DNA of 64,000 bases from Hahellaceae bacterium (GCA_024234505.1 JACKOD010000001.1:310001-374000), one strand, 5' to 3'; positions 1 through 9,263 are shown, counted from the first letter of the stretch. A program made the numbers and translations. The notes: generated by a model from the letters alone, not told the origin.

Positions 1-1185
1 CATGACAGGTTCATTTTGGAGCTTGGTCAGCTCTTTACTCAGGTAGCTATCCATTTGTTTCAGTCGTTGCCAGCTCCACGCCGGATAAGATGCAAGCATG
101 CCCGAAAGTGCGGCTGCCGGGGGAAACCAGAGCTTTTCTGCGAACAGCAGAAGGTAACAGAAGATGACAATCCCTGTGACCCCGGATAGAAGAATGGGCA
201 GGCTTTTTCCCGGTGAAATGCGAGGAAACAGAAGAATAGGAATCAGAATCAGTGCATACGTCAGCAAGTAGATCCAGTAAGTGGGCAAACGATTAATAGT
301 CGCACTATTTACAAGCGCGGAGTACGCATTAGCGTGAAACTCTACTCCGGGCATGGGGGCGCTCAGACCAGAGACCGGTGTGGGCAGTACATCGCCGAAT
401 CCAGCCGCAGTTGCGCCGATAAAGATGGTTTTGCCGGCCAGGCTGGCGGCGGGAATGGTGCCGTTTAGTACATCAATGTAAGAGAAAGCCGGTATGGTAC
501 CGCTAACACCCACAAAAGGAATTTGTATATAGCCCGCTCTAACCATGACATAAGCGGGAACGGCAGAGGCGTTGAGTGGAACCGGCAGCTTTAGATCATG
601 ATTGACATGCATTGCCAGTGCGAGTGATAGCGCCGGCCAGTAGGGGCTTCCAATGCCTTCTTTAAGATATAGGCCTCGCGCAATTCCGTCTTGATCTAAT
701 TCTACGTGTACATGAGCGATCCCGGCGGCATTGGCAATGAGGTCGGGTAATGGGAGTATTTCGGTGAGCGTTGATGAAAAATATTGAGGAAACACATGAA
801 CCGGCAAAAATACGTTTCCGTGCTGCGCGATGGCTGTCGCAAAACGAATATCACTGGTTTGATCATGTGAGTCAGGTTCAGTGAATAGAATGTCAAAAGC
901 GACCGGCCCGCTTGCACTGTCTTTTAATTTGTGCAGAAGTTCGGCGTGTATTTGTCGGGGCCATGGCCACTGCCCCAAGGCCGTCAAACTCTTTTGGTCA
1001 ATCGCAATAATGACAGCCTCATCTGCGACGGGTGCAGGGGATATTTTTAACAGACTGTCGTAAATTACCAGATTGAGGCGCTCGGCAACGCCGGAATAGA
1101 TCACCAATGATACGAGCGCAATTAAAAAGAATGACGACAAAAGCTGTTCTGTGTCTTGTCGTGTCGATTGGAAGAAGCGCCGCAT
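1..1185 (-). CDS. CHASE2-domain membrane sensor, probably a histidine kinase (C-terminal part outside window)
   Basis: The reading frame is open for 395 codons from the ATG at 1185 to the window edge, so the C-terminus is missing. The visible part has an N-terminal membrane segment (about residues 16-34), a periplasmic CHASE2 sensor domain (about 40-300), then three close hydrophobic segments (about 305-380), the standard CHASE2 plan. The stretch after the last segment looks like the linker before the PAS/kinase part of CHASE2 histidine kinases; an adenylate cyclase output is the main alternative. It is the last gene of a minus-strand set with the FecR/LysM gene (56 bases upstream) and a response regulator, which favours a kinase. 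The ligand is unknown. Confidence 0.82.
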   Translation of the reverse strand, partial: MRRFFQSTRQDTEQLLSSFFLIALVSLVIYSGVAERLNLVIYDSLLKISPAPVADEAVIIAIDQKSLTALGQWPWPRQIHAELLHKLKDSASGPVAFDILFTEPDSHDQTSDIRFATAIAQHGNVFLPVHVFPQYFSSTLTEILPLPDLIANAAGIAHVHVELDQDGIARGLYLKEGIGSPYWPALSLALAMHVNHDLKLPVPLNASAVPAYVMVRAGYIQIPFVGVSGTIPAFSYIDVLNGTIPAASLAGKTIFIGATAAGFGDVLPTPVSGLSAPMPGVEFHANAYSALVNSATINRLPTYWIYLLTYALILIPILLFPRISPGKSLPILLSGVTGIVIFCYLLLFAEKLWFPPAAALSGMLASYPAWSWQRLKQMDSYLSKELTKLQNEPVM

Positions 1186-1241
1186 GCTCTAATCTATAGT
1201 GTCATTGTGTTGGCTGGCATGCCAGCGAAGGCCCTATGGGC

Positions 1242-2957
1242 TTAAGGTACGTACAACTCATAGCCAGGCCCGGATTCCGCTACATAATATTCGGAGGGTA
1301 TGGGGATTAATCTTGCGTAGTAACGTTTGCCGGGACTCAGTTTTACTACCGTGCTGGTCTGATATATCGTTTCGTCTTTCAGTATGGACCCAAAATTCAC
1401 ATCTTCCGAAATTTCTATTTTGTAGGCTAACGCATTAACAATCGGTTTCCAGAAAAGACGGACATTATTTGCGGTATAAAACGCGCTGGCAATCTTTGGC
1501 TTGGGCAAAATATCTACAATCGTTATGTCGCGAATTTCACTCACGTTTACAGCGTCGCTACCCATAACCGTCTTTACTCTCCAAAAGTACTTGCCGGGAG
1601 GCAACAAGTGGTTGGGCAGCACGTTTGAATCCTGGGCGAACTCCGATGTGGCGACAAGCTTGTCAAACGCATGGCTTTCGCTGATTTCAAGTCGTGCCAG
1701 CTCCCCATTTGCCGGAAGTTGCCAGGAAAACTCGGGCAAGTCGGCTGTCACTCTCTGATTGTTGGCCGGTGCAATCAGTTTGGCCGCGTCCGCGTGCAGC
1801 ACGACATTGAGTATGACCTCTGAAGACAGGCCAGAGATACCTTGGGGACTGATCGCGGTGACCGAAAAAGTGAATGGCCCGTTACTTAGCTGCATGAACG
1901 ATGCTTGTGGGATCTTGGTGTAAGCTTCTTCAATGAGTTCTCCTCCAGGAGATCCACGGTATAACTGGTAGAGATATTTTTCGGCACCGGAAACGGGCGC
2001 CCAGCGCAGTATTAGCGGAAGTTTTCTGATTTGAAGGTCATTCGCCGTGATGGCTGGCCCCGGAAGCATTTCTATAAGGTCAAATGTTTTGCTGCCAGGA
2101 AACAGTCTAACGGCTTGTCCTGCGGGAATGATACTGCTGGCGGTGTTCGGAGGGAGTGTTGAAAAGAACACCTTACCGTCGGTGACCTCCATTTGTGTGC
2201 CCTGTTGATCGGCTTTCAGGCGAAATCCGGTGCCTCGTACCGCGGCGACTGCCGCGGGAGTGTAAATCTCATAACGCGATCCTTCGTCACGCTGGGGGGT
2301 TACGCTGGTGCTGATATTACCTTTTTCCAAACGCATGCGAGTATCGGCCATGCCGGTTTTGCCGAATTTTGTCAGTCGATTGAGGGTTAACTGGGTTTCG
2401 TCGGTCATTCGCAAAAGGGAGCCGTCGGCAAAGCGCAGGAGCACATTGCCTTTGCCAGTTCGTATTTCATCTCCCACATTAAGTTGCGTGTTGACCGGAA
2501 GCAGTTGGGCACGGCTTTCGTGATGGCGTCTATACCAGGCTTCGCCCGAAACGGCAGTGGCCACGGCGGGGGAGGGTTGTTGCTTCAGCCAGTCAACCGG
2601 CATGCTGAGTGAGGTGCCGGGGGCAAGGTGTTTTGGTGTCGCCAACTGATTGTGTTTGACGAGGTCCATCCAGGTAAGTGGGGGACGCAGAAACTCCTGT
2701 GCAATTTTCCAGATCGTATCATTAGGGCGAACGGTATAATGCCAGTCTGGCCCGGCAGTTAATTGCGGGGGAGTATCCGCTAACAAATGATTTGCATCTG
2801 AGGCAGCCATTGAGCTGCCATGTGAAAATATCGCTAAACAGAACAGCGCGACGGTTAACCACCCTTGGGTCAGGAATACGAACCTTTTTTCAGGTTTACC
2901 CTGCATGTCACTCGTTGTCGAGTGGCGATAGGGTTGACTGATTGTCAATGGGTGCAT
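1242..2957 (-). CDS. LysM and FecR domain envelope protein with FN3-like C-terminal repeats
   Basis: This is a 571-residue exported protein. A hydrophobic signal segment lies at about residues 33-50, followed by a LysM peptidoglycan-binding domain (about 72-120, with a YTVRPNDTIWKIA start), a FecR domain (about 150-260, with the GEIRTG-like and AAVRGTGF blocks) and two or three beta-rich fibronectin-like segments to the C-terminus. FecR domains usually pass envelope signals, but no anti-sigma or TonB gene is nearby. The partners here are a CHASE2 sensor and an OmpR-type regulator, so it is probably an accessory signal protein. An internal ATG at 2906 gives a more typical signal peptide, so the start is uncertain; neither site has a strong ribosome binding site. 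Confidence 0.82.
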   Translation of the reverse strand: MHPLTISQPYRHSTTSDMQGKPEKRFVFLTQGWLTVALFCLAIFSHGSSMAASDANHLLADTPPQLTAGPDWHYTVRPNDTIWKIAQEFLRPPLTWMDLVKHNQLATPKHLAPGTSLSMPVDWLKQQPSPAVATAVSGEAWYRRHHESRAQLLPVNTQLNVGDEIRTGKGNVLLRFADGSLLRMTDETQLTLNRLTKFGKTGMADTRMRLEKGNISTSVTPQRDEGSRYEIYTPAAVAAVRGTGFRLKADQQGTQMEVTDGKVFFSTLPPNTASSIIPAGQAVRLFPGSKTFDLIEMLPGPAITANDLQIRKLPLILRWAPVSGAEKYLYQLYRGSPGGELIEEAYTKIPQASFMQLSNGPFTFSVTAISPQGISGLSSEVILNVVLHADAAKLIAPANNQRVTADLPEFSWQLPANGELARLEISESHAFDKLVATSEFAQDSNVLPNHLLPPGKYFWRVKTVMGSDAVNVSEIRDITIVDILPKPKIASAFYTANNVRLFWKPIVNALAYKIEISEDVNFGSILKDETIYQTSTVVKLSPGKRYYARLIPIPSEYYVAESGPGYELYVP

Positions 2958-3012
2958 CTTTTTTTTACCCGCCAGACACTGTATAAATCCCGGAGTCCAA
3001 GGGATATTGTGA

Positions 3013-3702
3013 CTAATTGATCGTTTCTAGTCGATAGCCATGTTGGTAGATTGTCTTTATTCGGAACCCGTTCTCGGGTTTTATGCCTAATCTGCGACGC
3101 AGACGACTGACGTGGGTGTCTACGGTTCGGGTATTCAGGTCACTTGAAACCCCCCAGACACGCTCCAGAAGAAAATCTCGTGATAGCAATCGGCCGATGT
3201 TCTGGAACATGAAGAGCGCCAGCTCAAAATCCTTTTCAGTTATCGGAATAATTTCGCTGCCTTTGGTGATGGTTCTTGCGTGGACATCAATCACAAATGG
3301 GCCGAAGTTCAAACTCTCGTTGAGAGCGTCTTCCGGTGGATTGGCTCTGCGGGCAAGTGCTTGTATTCGGGCTTTAAGTTCACCCAGGCGCGGTGGTTTG
3401 ACCAGATAATCGTCGGCACCCGCATTCAGCGCGGTAATAATATCGCTTTCGCTATCTCTTTGGGTGAGAAACAATACAGGGATAGGCCAATTGACTTGCT
3501 TTCGCACCGTTTTGATGACTTCGATGCCTGAGAAATCGGGGACTTGCCAGTCCAGAATCAGTAGTTCATAGCTTTCATGCGTAACGGCAAATGCACACGA
3601 TTGTCCTGAGACAAAGTGATCCACCTCGTGCCCCTCCTCTTCGAGAAATCTGAGGACTTGCCTTGCTTGTTCCATATCGTCTTCTAGCAGAGCGATTTTC
3701 AT
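3013..3702 (-). CDS. OmpR/PhoB-family response regulator
   Basis: The 229-residue protein has a receiver domain (1-120) with the acidic pocket E7/D8/D9 and phosphoacceptor Asp51 in LLILDW, followed by a winged-helix DNA-binding domain (about 130-225) with the RTVDTHVSRLRRRLG recognition region. It is a full-length, ordinary member of the family. It is the first gene of the minus-strand set RR - FecR - CHASE2, so it is probably phosphorylated by the CHASE2 protein. Its target genes cannot be read from the sequence. Confidence 0.9.
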   Translation of the reverse strand: MKIALLEDDMEQARQVLRFLEEEGHEVDHFVSGQSCAFAVTHESYELLILDWQVPDFSGIEVIKTVRKQVNWPIPVLFLTQRDSESDIITALNAGADDYLVKPPRLGELKARIQALARRANPPEDALNESLNFGPFVIDVHARTITKGSEIIPITEKDFELALFMFQNIGRLLSRDFLLERVWGVSSDLNTRTVDTHVSRLRRRLGIKPENGFRIKTIYQHGYRLETIN

Positions 3703-3991
3703 GTGGTATCCCTGAGTTTTATTGTTATTACGATAAGCTGAATTGAGTTCGGTGTTCTTGCAAATCTTAAGATGCTTTTGGTCGACACCCTGAAATGAGG
3801 ACTAAAAAATAGCCTATCCGGAGTATGCCGTTCGTTACTCCTATTCTGACAAATATCAGGTGCTTCGTCATTAGTCAGCTGGTTCGGTGGGCTTGACCGA
3901 ATCCATTCATGGCACATCGTATGTGATGCGTGTATTAAAAAATGTCACAGAGTACAATGACGGGCAAAAGCATTATCTGGAGTGGCCCATA

Positions 3992-4336
3992 ATGAATATA
4001 GAGCAGTTTATCAAGGACACACTAGCAACTGACTTTGCACCTTCTTTTATGGAGGTACTGAATGAGAGTCATCAGCATAGTGTTCCAAAAAATAGTGAGA
4101 CGCATTTCAAAATCGTACTGGTCAGCGATACCTTCGAAGGGAAAAGCAAAGTGGCACGACATCAGTTGCTGTATAAAAATCTTGATGCTGCATTAAAAGG
4201 CGGGGTGCACGCCCTGGCGATGCATTTGTATACCCCGGAGGAGTGGAAACTGGCTAACGCACAAAGCCCGGATTCTCCGCAATGCATGGGAGGAAGCAAG
4301 AAAGAGCCGCTTGCCGCCAAGAGGGCTTCCGTATGA
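3992..4336 (+). CDS. bolA: BolA family protein
   Basis: The 114-residue product matches BolA: a MEVLNESHQHSVP region, the HFKIVLVSDTFEGKSKVARHQ core with the helix-turn-helix-like fold and the conserved histidines, and the HALAMHLYTPEEW end. BolA proteins partner with monothiol glutaredoxins in iron-sulfur handling and can act as stress or biofilm regulators. The frame is open upstream to 3887, but the ATG at 3992 has a GGAG site about 8 bases before it and gives the family's normal start. The C-terminal 25 residues are a variable tail. The stop overlaps the yciO start (ATGA), so the two are cotranscribed. Confidence 0.93.
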   Translation: MNIEQFIKDTLATDFAPSFMEVLNESHQHSVPKNSETHFKIVLVSDTFEGKSKVARHQLLYKNLDAALKGGVHALAMHLYTPEEWKLANAQSPDSPQCMGGSKKEPLAAKRASV

Positions 4337-4956
4337 GCCAGTTCTTTCAAATACATCCCGACAATCCGCAGTCGAGGCTCATTCGTCAGGCAGTTGAAAT
4401 TATTCGTTCAGGTGGGGTGGTAGCCTATCCTACTGATTCTGCCTATGCGTTGGGTTGTCACATCGGTGATAAATCTGCAGCTGATAAAATAAAGCGCATC
4501 AGAAAACTGAATGACAAGCACAACTTTACGCTGGTCTGTCGCGACCTGTCGGAAATAGCAACTTATGCGAAAGTGAATAACTCGCAATACCGCTTGTTGA
4601 AAAACCATACGCCCGGTGCCTATACATTTATATTGCCTGCTACCACGGAAGTTCCCCGTCGTCTGCTTCACCCTAAAAGGCGTCAGATTGGTTTGAGAGT
4701 TCCGGAAAATACGGTCGCATTGGCATTGTTGGAAGAGTTGAACGAACCTTTAATGAGCACCACGCTGATTTTGCCCGGTGAAGACATGCCTATGACGGAT
4801 CCTTATGAGATTCGTACGATGCTGGAGCATGAACTGGATTTAGTGATTGACGGTGGATTTTGCGGGTTTGAGCCCACAACGGTCATTGACTTGAGTGAGG
4901 ATGCGCCAGTGGTGATTCGTCAGGGGAAGGGCGATGCCTCTCCTTTTATGGATTAG
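4333..4956 (+). CDS. yciO: YciO family protein (YrdC/Sua5 fold)
   Basis: This 207-residue protein closely resembles E. coli YciO over its whole length, including the start MSQFFQIHPDNPQSRL, the YPTDSAYALGC block, HNFTLVCRDLSE, the PGAYTFIL segment and the final TTVIDLS plus QGKGD motifs. YciO has the threonylcarbamoyl-AMP synthase fold that binds RNA and ATP, but its activity in tRNA modification is weak or debated. The ATG at 4333 overlaps the bolA stop; an in-frame ATG at 4282 lies inside bolA and is less likely. The link with bolA seems only operonic. Confidence 0.93.
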   Translation: MSQFFQIHPDNPQSRLIRQAVEIIRSGGVVAYPTDSAYALGCHIGDKSAADKIKRIRKLNDKHNFTLVCRDLSEIATYAKVNNSQYRLLKNHTPGAYTFILPATTEVPRRLLHPKRRQIGLRVPENTVALALLEELNEPLMSTTLILPGEDMPMTDPYEIRTMLEHELDLVIDGGFCGFEPTTVIDLSEDAPVVIRQGKGDASPFMD

Positions 4957-5231
4957 CGTTAGATGCATAGGTGAATACCACACATAATGGTACAAATGTT
5001 TTGCATTGTTTTTGTGAATGTCCGTTATACCTCTGTCTGAATAAGCCAGAATTACAACAGGTTATCGTTGCCCGGCTGTTTTGCCGGTAAAGTCTTTGGT
5101 TGCCTGATGTCTGGAATGCAGGTACATTACGCAGGATTTTTTGCTCGAAAGGGTAGGTATATTTATGCCTCAACAGGGCATATCCTGAAAAGAACGGAAA
5201 ATCTTCCATTAACCAACAAGGTTGCTTTTAC

Positions 5232-5483
5232 ATGAATGAACTGATGTCACAAGCGATCGACCTCATGATTGTGGGTATGGGATTCGTATTCGTATTCCTC
5301 ACAATCCTAGTCGGTGCAACATCCGTTATGTCGAAGCTGGTGGTACGTTTTGAGCCTCCTGCACCGGCAAAACCGGCTGCAAAGAAACCAGCTCCCGCAA
5401 AACCTGCGGCAAATAACGATCCCCAACTGATTGCTGTTATCTCAGCAGCGGTTGCAGAGTATCGCTCACGCCAAAAGAAGTGA
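5232..5483 (+). CDS. oadG: Oxaloacetate decarboxylase, gamma subunit (OadG)
   Basis: The 83-residue protein has one N-terminal membrane helix (about residues 8-32, GMGFVFVFLTILVGATSVMS) and an Ala/Pro/Lys-rich linker (about 42-62), then a short cytoplasmic tail. This is the OadG plan: it anchors and assembles the alpha and beta subunits of the sodium-pumping decarboxylase and helps bind zinc. It is the first gene of oadGAB, 43 bases before oadA. The leader upstream is about 275 bases and holds no gene I can see. Confidence 0.93.
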   Translation: MNELMSQAIDLMIVGMGFVFVFLTILVGATSVMSKLVVRFEPPAPAKPAAKKPAPAKPAANNDPQLIAVISAAVAEYRSRQKK

Positions 5484-5526
5484 GTCAGATTAACGATTTG
5501 ATCCTTTAACAAGAAGGCTTTTAACA

Positions 5527-7308
5527 ATGACAGATTCTAAAAAACCGCTTGGCATTACCGATGTTGTGTTGCGTGACGCGCATCAGTCGTTGCTGGCAAC
5601 CCGCATGCGATTAGACGACATGCTGCCTATCGCAGGTAAGCTGGACAAGGTGGGCTACTGGTCCGTTGAGTCCTGGGGGGGCGCAACTTTTGACTCATGT
5701 ATTCGTTATATTGGCGAAGATCCATGGGATCGTATTCGTCAACTGAAAAAGGCCATGCCGAACACTCGTCAGCAAATGTTGCTGAGAGGCCAGAATCTGT
5801 TGGGCTACCGTCATTATGCTGATGACGTAGTTAATAAGTTTGTTGAGCGCGCAGCTGAAAACGGCGTGGATGTGTTCCGCGTTTTTGATGCGATGAATGA
5901 CGCACGTAACCTTGAAACGGCGCTTAAGGCCGTCAAGCGTGTAGGCAAGCACGCACAGGCAACCATATCCTATACTACAAGCCCTGTGCATACGCTGGAC
6001 ATGTGGGTCGATTTTGCGAAGCAAATCGAAGACATGGGCGCTGACTCCATTGCGATCAAGGATATGTCAGGTATCCTGACGCCTTCTGATGCCTTTAGTC
6101 TGGTGTCACGCCTGAAGGCTCAAACCAAGCTGGAAGTTCAGTTGCATGCTCATGCAACCGCCGGTTTGTCTGATATGACCATTTTGAAAGCGGTTGAAGC
6201 GGGCATTGACCGCGTAGATACGGCTATTTCTTCTATGTCCATGACTTATGGTCATACGGCGACAGAATCTGTGGTTGCCGCTTTAAAAGGCACCGATCGC
6301 GATACCGGTCTGGATCTGGGGCTGCTGGAAGAAATTGCGGCTTATTTCCGTGAAGTGCGTAAGAAATACGCAAAATTCGAAGGTTCACTGCGCGGTACCG
6401 ATTCGCGGATTCTTGTGGCTCAGGTGCCGGGTGGCATGTTGACCAATATGGAAGGCCAGCTGAAAGAGCAGGGTGCGGCTGACAAGTTTGACGCGGTACT
6501 GGAAGAGATTCCTCGCGTTCGTAAAGATCTGGGTTACATCCCGTTGGTCACACCAACCTCTCAAATCGTAGGTACCCAGGCGGTATTAAATGTTCTGACG
6601 GGTGAGCGTTATAAGAGTATCTCCAAAGAAACGGCAGGTATTCTCAAAGGTGAATACGGTGCAGCACCGGCGCCTTACAACGCAGAATTACAAGCACGCG
6701 TTCTTGAAGGTAAAGAAGCCATCACTTGCCGTCCTGCCGACTTGTTGACGGCGGAAATGGACAAACTGACTGCCGAACTTAAGCAGGTTGCCCAGGATAA
6801 AGGTATCAAGCTGGCGGCGGCAGAAGTTGACGATGTACTGACGTACGCGCTGTTCCCGCAAATCGGCCTGAAGTTCCTTGAAAACCGTGGCAACGCGTCT
6901 GCGTTCGAGCCGGTACCAAGTGCTTCAGATGTTGCGCCTGCGAAAAAAGCGTCCGGTCCGGAAGTGTTTACGGTCAATGTGGGTGGCCAGAGCTATGTTG
7001 TCGAAGTGAACGAAGGTGGCGATGTGACCAAGCTGGGCGCGCTAGGAGGCTCAACTTCTTCTGCGACTGCAGCACCTGCTGCACCTGTGGGTGGTGGTGA
7101 GCCTGTACCTGCGCCTTTGGCCGGTAACATTCTGAAAGTGATCGTTTCTGCTGGCGACATCGTTCAGGAAGGTGATCTGGTCGTTATTCTGGAAGCCATG
7201 AAGATGGAAACCGAAATCCGCTCACCACGTGCAGGCACTGTAACCTCGCTTGCAGTGAAGGTTGGCGACGCCGTCGCTGTGGGTGACGAGTTGTTCTCTA
7301 TTGCTTAA
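5527..7308 (+). CDS. oadA: Oxaloacetate decarboxylase, alpha subunit (OadA), biotin carboxyltransferase
   Basis: The 593-residue enzyme has an N-terminal carboxyltransferase domain of the pyruvate carboxylase type (VVLRDAHQSLLATRMR near residue 13, the IKDMSG metal/substrate block near 177), a middle OADA/PycA conserved domain (about 290-460), an Ala/Pro linker, and a C-terminal biotinyl domain with the EAMKME motif (biotinylated Lys559). It moves the carboxyl group of oxaloacetate to biotin; OadB then decarboxylates it while exporting sodium. Full length and intact, with a good site (AAGAAGG) before the ATG. Confidence 0.97.
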   Translation: MTDSKKPLGITDVVLRDAHQSLLATRMRLDDMLPIAGKLDKVGYWSVESWGGATFDSCIRYIGEDPWDRIRQLKKAMPNTRQQMLLRGQNLLGYRHYADDVVNKFVERAAENGVDVFRVFDAMNDARNLETALKAVKRVGKHAQATISYTTSPVHTLDMWVDFAKQIEDMGADSIAIKDMSGILTPSDAFSLVSRLKAQTKLEVQLHAHATAGLSDMTILKAVEAGIDRVDTAISSMSMTYGHTATESVVAALKGTDRDTGLDLGLLEEIAAYFREVRKKYAKFEGSLRGTDSRILVAQVPGGMLTNMEGQLKEQGAADKFDAVLEEIPRVRKDLGYIPLVTPTSQIVGTQAVLNVLTGERYKSISKETAGILKGEYGAAPAPYNAELQARVLEGKEAITCRPADLLTAEMDKLTAELKQVAQDKGIKLAAAEVDDVLTYALFPQIGLKFLENRGNASAFEPVPSASDVAPAKKASGPEVFTVNVGGQSYVVEVNEGGDVTKLGALGGSTSSATAAPAAPVGGGEPVPAPLAGNILKVIVSAGDIVQEGDLVVILEAMKMETEIRSPRAGTVTSLAVKVGDAVAVGDELFSIA

Positions 7309-7325
7309 GCGGGATTACGGATTCT

Positions 7326-8642
7326 ATGGATAAGCTTATAAACTTATGGACAGGCAGTGGCCTGTACAATCTAACAGCCGGTCAGGCTGTCATGATGGCC
7401 GTGTGCCTCCTGTTGCTCTACTTGGCAATTCGCAAGGGTTTCGAGCCATTGTTGTTGGTTCCCATCGGGTTTGGTGGTCTGTTGGCCAATATTCCTGAAG
7501 CGGGTCTGGCGATGAGCGCTGTTGAAAATGCGATCCACCTGGGAACGGCGACACAGTTAAATCAGTTGGCGCACGTGCTGGGGCAGCCTGATGTCACGGT
7601 TTTGAGCGAAGAAGTTCGTCATGCTCTGTATGTTGCCTATAAGAGTTCTACTGCGTCAGTGCATGAAGCGGCAACCTTGATGGCTCAGGATTTGGGCTAT
7701 TCCAGTGGCATGCTGTATAACTTCTTTAAAGTGGCCATTTTGACCGGTGCGGCGCCTTTGCTGATATTTATGGGTGTCGGTGCCATGACTGACTTTGGGC
7801 CGCTGTTGGCGAACCCGAAAACATTGTTGTTAGGTGCGGCAGCTCAGTTTGGTATTTTTGGTACTGTTATTGGGGCAGCATTGCTTTCTAATAGCGGGCT
7901 GGTGCCTTTTACCATTAATGAAGCCGCGGCTATCGGTATCATTGGTGGTGCTGATGGCCCAACTTCTATCTATGTGGCTACCTTGCTTGCTCCTCATTTG
8001 CTGGGTGCGATTGCCGTTGCGGCTTACTCGTACATGGCACTGGTACCGCTGATTCAGCCACCGATCATGAAGGCACTGACTTCAGTAGAAGAGCGCAAAA
8101 TTAAGATGGTTCAATTACGCCATATCAGCAAAACCGAGAAGATCTTCTTCCCGATTGTATTGTTGATTCTGGTTGCCTTGTTCCTGCCGGATGCGGCTCC
8201 TTTGCTTGGTATGTTCTGTCTGGGCAACCTGATGCGTGAGTGTGGTGTGGTGGATCGTCTGAGTGATACTGCTCAAAATGCGCTGATTAACGTGGTTACT
8301 ATTATTCTTGGTTTGTCGGTGGGCTCAAAACTGAGTGCTGATAAGTTCCTGGATATGCAGACGTTGGGTATTCTGGTGCTGGGTATGTTGGCTTTCTGTG
8401 CCGGTACTGCGGCGGGCGTACTGATGGCCAAACTCTTGAATAAAGTCTCCAAAGAAGCCATTAATCCGTTGATTGGTTCTGCAGGTGTGTCTGCTGTACC
8501 TATGGCGGCGCGCGTGTCCAATAAGGTCGGGCTTGAGGCAAACCCTCAGAACTTCCTGTTGATGCATGCCATGGGACCTAACGTGGCGGGTGTTATAGGC
8601 TCGGCGGTTGCTGCGGGCGTAATGATCAAGTTTATTGGTTAA
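7326..8642 (+). CDS. oadB: Oxaloacetate decarboxylase, beta subunit (OadB), sodium pump
   Basis: The 438-residue membrane protein contains many hydrophobic helices and the conserved IIGGADGPTSIY block (about residue 205), where the Asp is essential for sodium transport in characterised family members. It decarboxylates carboxybiotin and exports sodium. It starts 17 bases after oadA and is followed at once by a strong intrinsic terminator, so the operon ends here. The length fits the family. Confidence 0.97.
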   Translation: MDKLINLWTGSGLYNLTAGQAVMMAVCLLLLYLAIRKGFEPLLLVPIGFGGLLANIPEAGLAMSAVENAIHLGTATQLNQLAHVLGQPDVTVLSEEVRHALYVAYKSSTASVHEAATLMAQDLGYSSGMLYNFFKVAILTGAAPLLIFMGVGAMTDFGPLLANPKTLLLGAAAQFGIFGTVIGAALLSNSGLVPFTINEAAAIGIIGGADGPTSIYVATLLAPHLLGAIAVAAYSYMALVPLIQPPIMKALTSVEERKIKMVQLRHISKTEKIFFPIVLLILVALFLPDAAPLLGMFCLGNLMRECGVVDRLSDTAQNALINVVTIILGLSVGSKLSADKFLDMQTLGILVLGMLAFCAGTAAGVLMAKLLNKVSKEAINPLIGSAGVSAVPMAARVSNKVGLEANPQNFLLMHAMGPNVAGVIGSAVAAGVMIKFIG

Positions 8643-8678
8643 TGCTCGCACGTTAGTACTCATATATAAAGTGTAGGA

Positions 8679-8704
8679 AAAGGCCCTTTCGAGGGCCTTT
8701 TTTT
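8679..8704 (+). terminator. Intrinsic terminator of oadGAB
   Basis: An 8-bp perfect stem (AAAGGCCC at 8679-8686 with GGGCCTTT at 8693-8700) and a 6-base loop run into seven Ts. It stands 36 bases after the oadB stop. Confidence 0.92.
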
Positions 8705-8765
8705 GTTCAGTGGCTTGGTGTGCAATGCGCGAGGTGATTATGATGAATTTCAAAAGGAGCATTCG

Positions 8766-9071
8766 ATGACTGATCAATTAAATCCGATACAACAGCTGAT
8801 TGATAACTTCGATGAGGCGTTAAACAGCAAGGATTGGGGGCGGATAGAAACGCTGGATAAGCATTTGGTGGCCTGTGTAACTGCCGAAATTGAAGCTGGG
8901 CAGCTACCTGCCGACGAACTGGCGGCACTTTTAACGAAATTGAAGTCTCGACATAGTGCCGTGTTAACCGCGCTGGAGACCCACAAAGGCAGTCTTGCTG
9001 TGGAGATGCGTTCTTTACGAAATAGTCACACGGCGGCCAACAAATATCTGTCTAATCTTGGCAAGTTTTAA
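8766..9071 (+). CDS. fliT: FliT-like flagellar export chaperone
   Basis: The 101-residue, mostly helical protein resembles the short FliT-type proteins found just before fleQ in Pseudomonas-like genomes. FliT chaperones the filament cap FliD in the cytoplasm. The call rests on size, helical character and position rather than a firm motif. The ATG at 8766 follows AAAGGAG by 7 bases; the upstream in-frame GTG/ATG codons have no such site. Oddly, the usual neighbours fliC, flaG, fliD and fliS are absent, and a terminator and the oad operon lie upstream instead. Confidence 0.62.
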   Translation: MTDQLNPIQQLIDNFDEALNSKDWGRIETLDKHLVACVTAEIEAGQLPADELAALLTKLKSRHSAVLTALETHKGSLAVEMRSLRNSHTAANKYLSNLGKF

Positions 9072-9165
9072 GAATACCAACGTATGTTTTATTGAATTCA
9101 TTGCCAAAATTCAGGCATCTATAAATGATGACACTAATTCTCTTTTTTTACGCCAACTATTTGAC

Positions 9166-9181
9166 TGGCTGACGATTTGCG
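9166..9181 (+). promoter_or_regulatory. Possible sigma-54 promoter before fleQ
   Basis: TGGCTGACGATTTGC has GG and GC exactly 10 bases apart and a perfect TTGC -12 box. It lies about 83 bases before the fleQ start. In P. aeruginosa fleQ is usually described as sigma-70 dependent, so function here is an inference. Confidence 0.5.
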
Positions 9182-9263
9182 ACTTTAATAAGCTCATCTA
9201 GAAAGATTTATAACTATAACGATTAATATTAGAAAAATTGTACAGGTAGGGGTTTGTTGTCCC

